DNA from: Pseudooceanicola pacificus
GTDB lineage: Bacteria > Pseudomonadota > Alphaproteobacteria > Rhodobacterales > Rhodobacteraceae
DNA: 64,000 nucleotides
NCBI RefSeq assembly: GCF_009789075.1
Contig: NZ_WNXQ01000012.1
Location: forward strand, 1-64,000
Reading direction: 5' to 3'
The position numbers were made by a program, and so were the translations under genes. Shown piece after piece: positions 62,763 to 64,000 of this stretch. The notes below the pieces were generated by a model. It was given only the letters and a program-made list of their open reading frames with translations. It ran no database searches and had not been told where the DNA came from. Positions within the stretch are counted from its first letter, which is position 1. Each line of letters starts with the position of its first letter.

Positions 62763-62797
62763 AGTATACGGCATTTACTGTTATCACCGATGATAAC
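62763..62797. promoter_or_regulatory. Perfect dyad between the dioxygenase and lysR genes
   Basis: GTTATCA-CCGA-TGATAAC (62780-62797) is an 18-bp perfect inverted repeat, of the T-N11-A type favoured by LysR proteins. On the minus strand a good -10, TATACT (62768-62763), lies next to it, while the -35 position falls inside the dyad and is poor. The site overlaps the lysR leader as well. Binding could regulate both directions. Confidence 0.65.
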
Positions 62798-62809
62798 AAT
62801 GAGGCGCCG

Positions 62810-63730
62810 ATGCAGACCCTGAAACCGATCCGTGTCTTCCTCGCCGTGGTGGCCGAGGGCAGCTTTGCCGGGGCCGCGCGGGCATTGCGGATGACGCCGG
62901 CCTCGGTCACCCGGATCATCGCGCAGCTGGAGGGCGATCTGGGCCAGCAGTTGCTGCTGCGCACCACGCGGCAGGTCTCGCTCACCGGGGCCGGGGCGAT
63001 GGTGGCCGCCCGCTACCGCCCGGTGATCGAGGAATTCGACCGGGTGAGCGACGAGATCGCCCGCACCACCCGCCCCGACCGGGGGCGGCTGGCGATCAAC
63101 GCGCCGATGTCCTTTGGCATGCGGCTGATGCCGGGATTGCTGGGCAGTTTCCGGCTGGCCTATCCCAATATCGACGTCGATTTGCAGCTGACCGATGTGC
63201 TGGTCGATATCCTCGACACCCATTGCGACCTGGCGATCCGCATTTCGGACCCGCCGGGCGACAAGTCCACCATCTGGCGCCGCATCTGCCAGGTGCCCCG
63301 CCAGATCGTGGCCGCGCCGTCCCTGTTCGACCGCGTCGCCCGGCCAGAGGGCCCGGATGACCTGCCGGGCGAGCTGTGCCTGTCCTACGGCCACCGGGGC
63401 GGGGCCGAGACCTGGACGCTGGCCCGCGCCGGGGTGCGGCGCAGCCTCCGCGCGGGCACCGGGATCGTGTCGAACAACGGCGAATTCCTGTACGAGATGG
63501 CGGTTGCGGGCAATGGCGTGGTGAACCTGCCGGAGTTCCTGGTGCGCGACGGGCTGGCCAGCGGCGCGGTCGAGGTGGTGCTGCCCGACTGGCAGGTCCC
63601 GGCCCTGAACCTGATGCTCTATTACCCGCCTTACGACAGGCTGCCGCCGCTCGTCGCCACCTTCACCGAGTTCTTCGAGGCCTATATCCGCGAGGTCGAC
63701 AGTTTCGATTTCGGCGCCGCGCCGGGCTGA
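62810..63730 (+). CDS. LysR family transcriptional regulator
   Basis: A 306-residue LysR regulator. The winged helix-turn-helix is VFLAVVAEGSFAGAARALRM then TPASVTRIIAQLEGDLGQQLL (about residues 9-48). The effector-binding domain spans 90-295 with typical strands (RGRLAINAPMSFGMRLMPGL; VDLQLTDVLVDILDTHCDLAI). It resembles the CrgA/YafC-like subgroup. ATG 62810 follows GAGGCGCCG. It is divergent from the dioxygenase gene with a perfect dyad between; control of the quinone-type cluster is inferred from this context. Confidence 0.93.
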   Translation: MQTLKPIRVFLAVVAEGSFAGAARALRMTPASVTRIIAQLEGDLGQQLLLRTTRQVSLTGAGAMVAARYRPVIEEFDRVSDEIARTTRPDRGRLAINAPMSFGMRLMPGLLGSFRLAYPNIDVDLQLTDVLVDILDTHCDLAIRISDPPGDKSTIWRRICQVPRQIVAAPSLFDRVARPEGPDDLPGELCLSYGHRGGAETWTLARAGVRRSLRAGTGIVSNNGEFLYEMAVAGNGVVNLPEFLVRDGLASGAVEVVLPDWQVPALNLMLYYPPYDRLPPLVATFTEFFEAYIREVDSFDFGAAPG

Positions 63731-63757
63731 CCCCGCGCCCCCGCCCCGCCCCCGCGC

Positions 63758-64000
63758 CTATTGCGACAGCTTGGGCGGCGGGCGGCGGAACAGTTCGCGG
63801 AACATGCCGGGGGTAAAGATCGACAGCGGGTTGACCGAGACCTGCGGCGCCGAGGACGGCCCGGTGAGGTTGAAGTTGAACCCGATCAGCCCCTCGCCCT
63901 TGCGCGTCAGGACCGAGCCGATGCCGTTCAGCAGGTAGATCGGCGAGATCACCCCCTGCATGTCCAGCCTGCTGGCGCCCAGATCATAGGTCCCGTCCAT
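63758..64000 (-). CDS. AsmA-like/DUF3971 family protein, C-terminal part (cut by window edge)
   Basis: Only the last 80 codons are present. They read as the end of an AsmA-like large envelope protein: GVISPIYLLNGIGSVLTRKG, then GLIGFNFNLTGPSSAPQVSV and NPLSIFTPGMFRELF, a pattern common at the C-terminus of DUF3971/YhdP-type proteins. Members bridge the periplasm and help lipid transport or outer-membrane homeostasis. The reading begins before base 64000, so start and length are unknown. It converges with lysR (27-nt gap). Confidence 0.75.
   Translation of the reverse strand: MDGTYDLGASRLDMQGVISPIYLLNGIGSVLTRKGEGLIGFNFNLTGPSSAPQVSVNPLSIFTPGMFRELFRRPPPKLSQ

Overview
The window is very GC-rich and reads as chromosome of an alphaproteobacterium, most likely a Rhodobacteraceae (Rhodobacterales). 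The grounds are family-level: the citramalate synthase type, the selU-selD pair, a Hint-domain protein, a Rho_N-type small protein, the YcjX/YcjF pair, and several intergenic repeat families that I associate with this group. The genus cannot be fixed. I see no rRNA, tRNA, CRISPR, phage or transposase gene.

Layout. 1-13.4 kb is mostly housekeeping: a squalene/phytoene synthase family gene (cut by the left edge), citramalate synthase, cysS with a candidate Cys-codon leader peptide, a YjbR protein, a phosphoesterase, a PEP-mutase family enzyme, selU and selD, an orphan ABC ATPase, an AlkC-like protein, an atypical SDR, a Hint protein and a Rho_N protein. 13.5-29.5 kb holds prfC, a Cys-motif protein, two paralogous glycosyltransferases, ogt, ileS, ycjF/GNAT/ycjX, truA, a D-aminopeptidase and a GST.

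29.6-52.7 kb is the most distinctive part, a 23-kb amide and peptide uptake region. It carries three complete peptide-type ABC transporters with three different gene architectures (separate ATPases, fused ATPases, and a permease-ATPase fusion). With them are an amidase, an acetamidase/formamidase, a proline-iminopeptidase-like hydrolase and a DUF1028 protein. The central operon is headed by an AmiC-like amide sensor and an AmiR-like ANTAR antiterminator. Its 5' leader can fold into mutually exclusive hairpins, so amide-responsive antitermination of a transport-plus-hydrolysis operon is the most attractive system here.

52.9-64 kb holds a MerR/CDF metal-efflux pair with a textbook MerR promoter and an unannotated small ORF, a lipoprotein lytic transglycosylase, cobA-cobB, an MFS transporter, and a quinone-detoxification-like cluster (pirin, GNAT, esterase, ring-cleaving dioxygenase) with a divergent LysR gene and a perfect dyad between them. 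An AsmA-like gene is cut by the right edge.

Intergenic spaces hold at least three repeat families. Family 1 combines a GCTTCATCTCGTC-type box with a GGGGGCAGCGCCCCC hairpin. Family 2 is a covarying palindrome ending in GGGCGCC. Family 3 is a cluster of CCCTCCC-CCC-GGGAGGG hairpins inside one peptide-transport operon.
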